From Numida meleagris (Eukaryota > Chordata > Aves > Galliformes > Numididae): a DNA stretch of 64,000 nt. The DNA lies in contig NC_034411.1 of assembly GCF_002078875.1 (NCBI RefSeq), positions 58,478,718 through 58,542,717 on the forward strand, given 5' to 3'. The stretch's first letter is position 1; the number at the start of each line of letters is the position of its first letter. The translations under genes and the position numbers were made by a program. Shown here piece after piece: positions 63,306 to 64,000 of this stretch. A model generated the notes under the pieces. It did not search any database and was not told the DNA's origin. It worked only from the letters and a program-made list of their open reading frames with translations.

Positions 63306-64000
63306 CTTTCATAAGAAATATCTTTATGTTACATTTAGAATTTGGTTGTTCTGATGTTTGAAATTAAACTTCTGTGGTTTGCTTTGAAAACTGCAGGCTA
63401 AATAGATTATACTGATTGATGCTTCCTTATTTCAGTATACCATCTGTGCTTTTGGCTTACTGTTAACGATGGTTGGGATTCTCATTTCATAAGTGCAAGT
63501 TATATAGGAAAGAGAAATGCTGTGTTTCACTTTCTTGGATGATCTCAATGGTTTTGACCTTACACCAGCAAGGACACGAGGCTGCAGCTGTACCTACAGC
63601 AGGCTCTATTTTCTGTAGAGAATAAGTATGTGCTAGCAAGATATAAAGATCCCCTTGGTATATTTATAGTGAAACTCTAGTGTATATGTAGTCATGGCTG
63701 TGATTTTCATTGTGTAATCATTTTAATTAAGTTCAACAATAAAAGTTAGTCTTGCATGAGGAATGAATGCGCTAGAGAGATGATGAAGGATTGATGAGAG
63801 CTTGGGGAGTGTCACATCCTCTGCTGTTGAATGTTCATGGGGGGAAAGCGGGTGAACTTGGGTCACAGTTCAGAGATTATCAGCTCAGAGCAGTGGCCAG
63901 ACAAAGTTTTAGGGATTTGAAAGAAGTGGGATATAATGGGAATATCCAAAACTGTTCTTGCAATATTTATCAGGGATTTTGTTGGAATTGATAGCCTCAT
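63306..64000. other. Unique AT-rich DNA to the window edge
   Basis: No gene recognised; the 66-codon frame at 63791-63991 is unsupported. Confidence 0.55.

Noticed and set aside
1..64000. CRISPR arrays, operons, tRNA or rRNA genes
   Set aside because: No regularly spaced identical repeats, no compact gene arrangement and no cloverleaf or rRNA sequence was seen; the window is vertebrate-like DNA.

Overview
The window looks like bird genomic DNA, most likely from a galliform such as chicken. The reasons are several CR1 LINE fragments with the avian 3' tail (repeats of ATTCTATG), an internally deleted mariner copy of the Galluhop type known from chicken, and avian ERVL-type LTRs. Base composition is AT-rich, with no CpG island and no operon-like gene packing. 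No cellular protein-coding exon, tRNA or rRNA could be supported on either strand. Most open frames over about 90 codons that resemble known proteins lie in CR1; the others are LTR-overlapping or unsupported. The window reads as an intergenic or deep intronic stretch.

Layout. 1-8.2 kb: unique AT-rich DNA with simple-sequence tracts. 8.2-9.2 kb: the best preserved CR1, minus strand, 5'-truncated, covering the end of the reverse transcriptase. 9.2-30.9 kb: mostly unique DNA with two short CR1 tails (19.45 and 24.1 kb); 11.7-12.3 and 14.6-15.1 kb look like candidate conserved non-coding DNA. 30.9-31.2 kb: mariner deletion derivative with TA duplication. 32.9-35.2 kb: old CR1, a complete solo ERVL-type LTR with a perfect 5-bp duplication, a 22-bp A run and a CR1 tail. 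38.5-39.1 kb: solo LTR of a second family, plus strand. 39.1-45.9 kb: unique DNA. 45.9-53.1 kb: a cluster of retroelement pieces, namely one ancient CR1-like stretch, five clearer CR1 fragments and an ERVL-type LTR piece. 55.99-56.5 kb: a second solo LTR of the 38.5-kb family, inverted. 57.96-58.45 kb: CR1. 60.5-60.7 kb: MIR-like ancient SINE. 62.5-63.3 kb: decayed CR1.

There is no multi-gene system here. The informative content is insertion history: target-site duplications that fix element boundaries, two LTRs of one family with different middles, and a pair of CR1 arms forming an inverted repeat. I found no evidence for a previously undescribed biological system. Family names come from recognition and were not checked against a repeat library.
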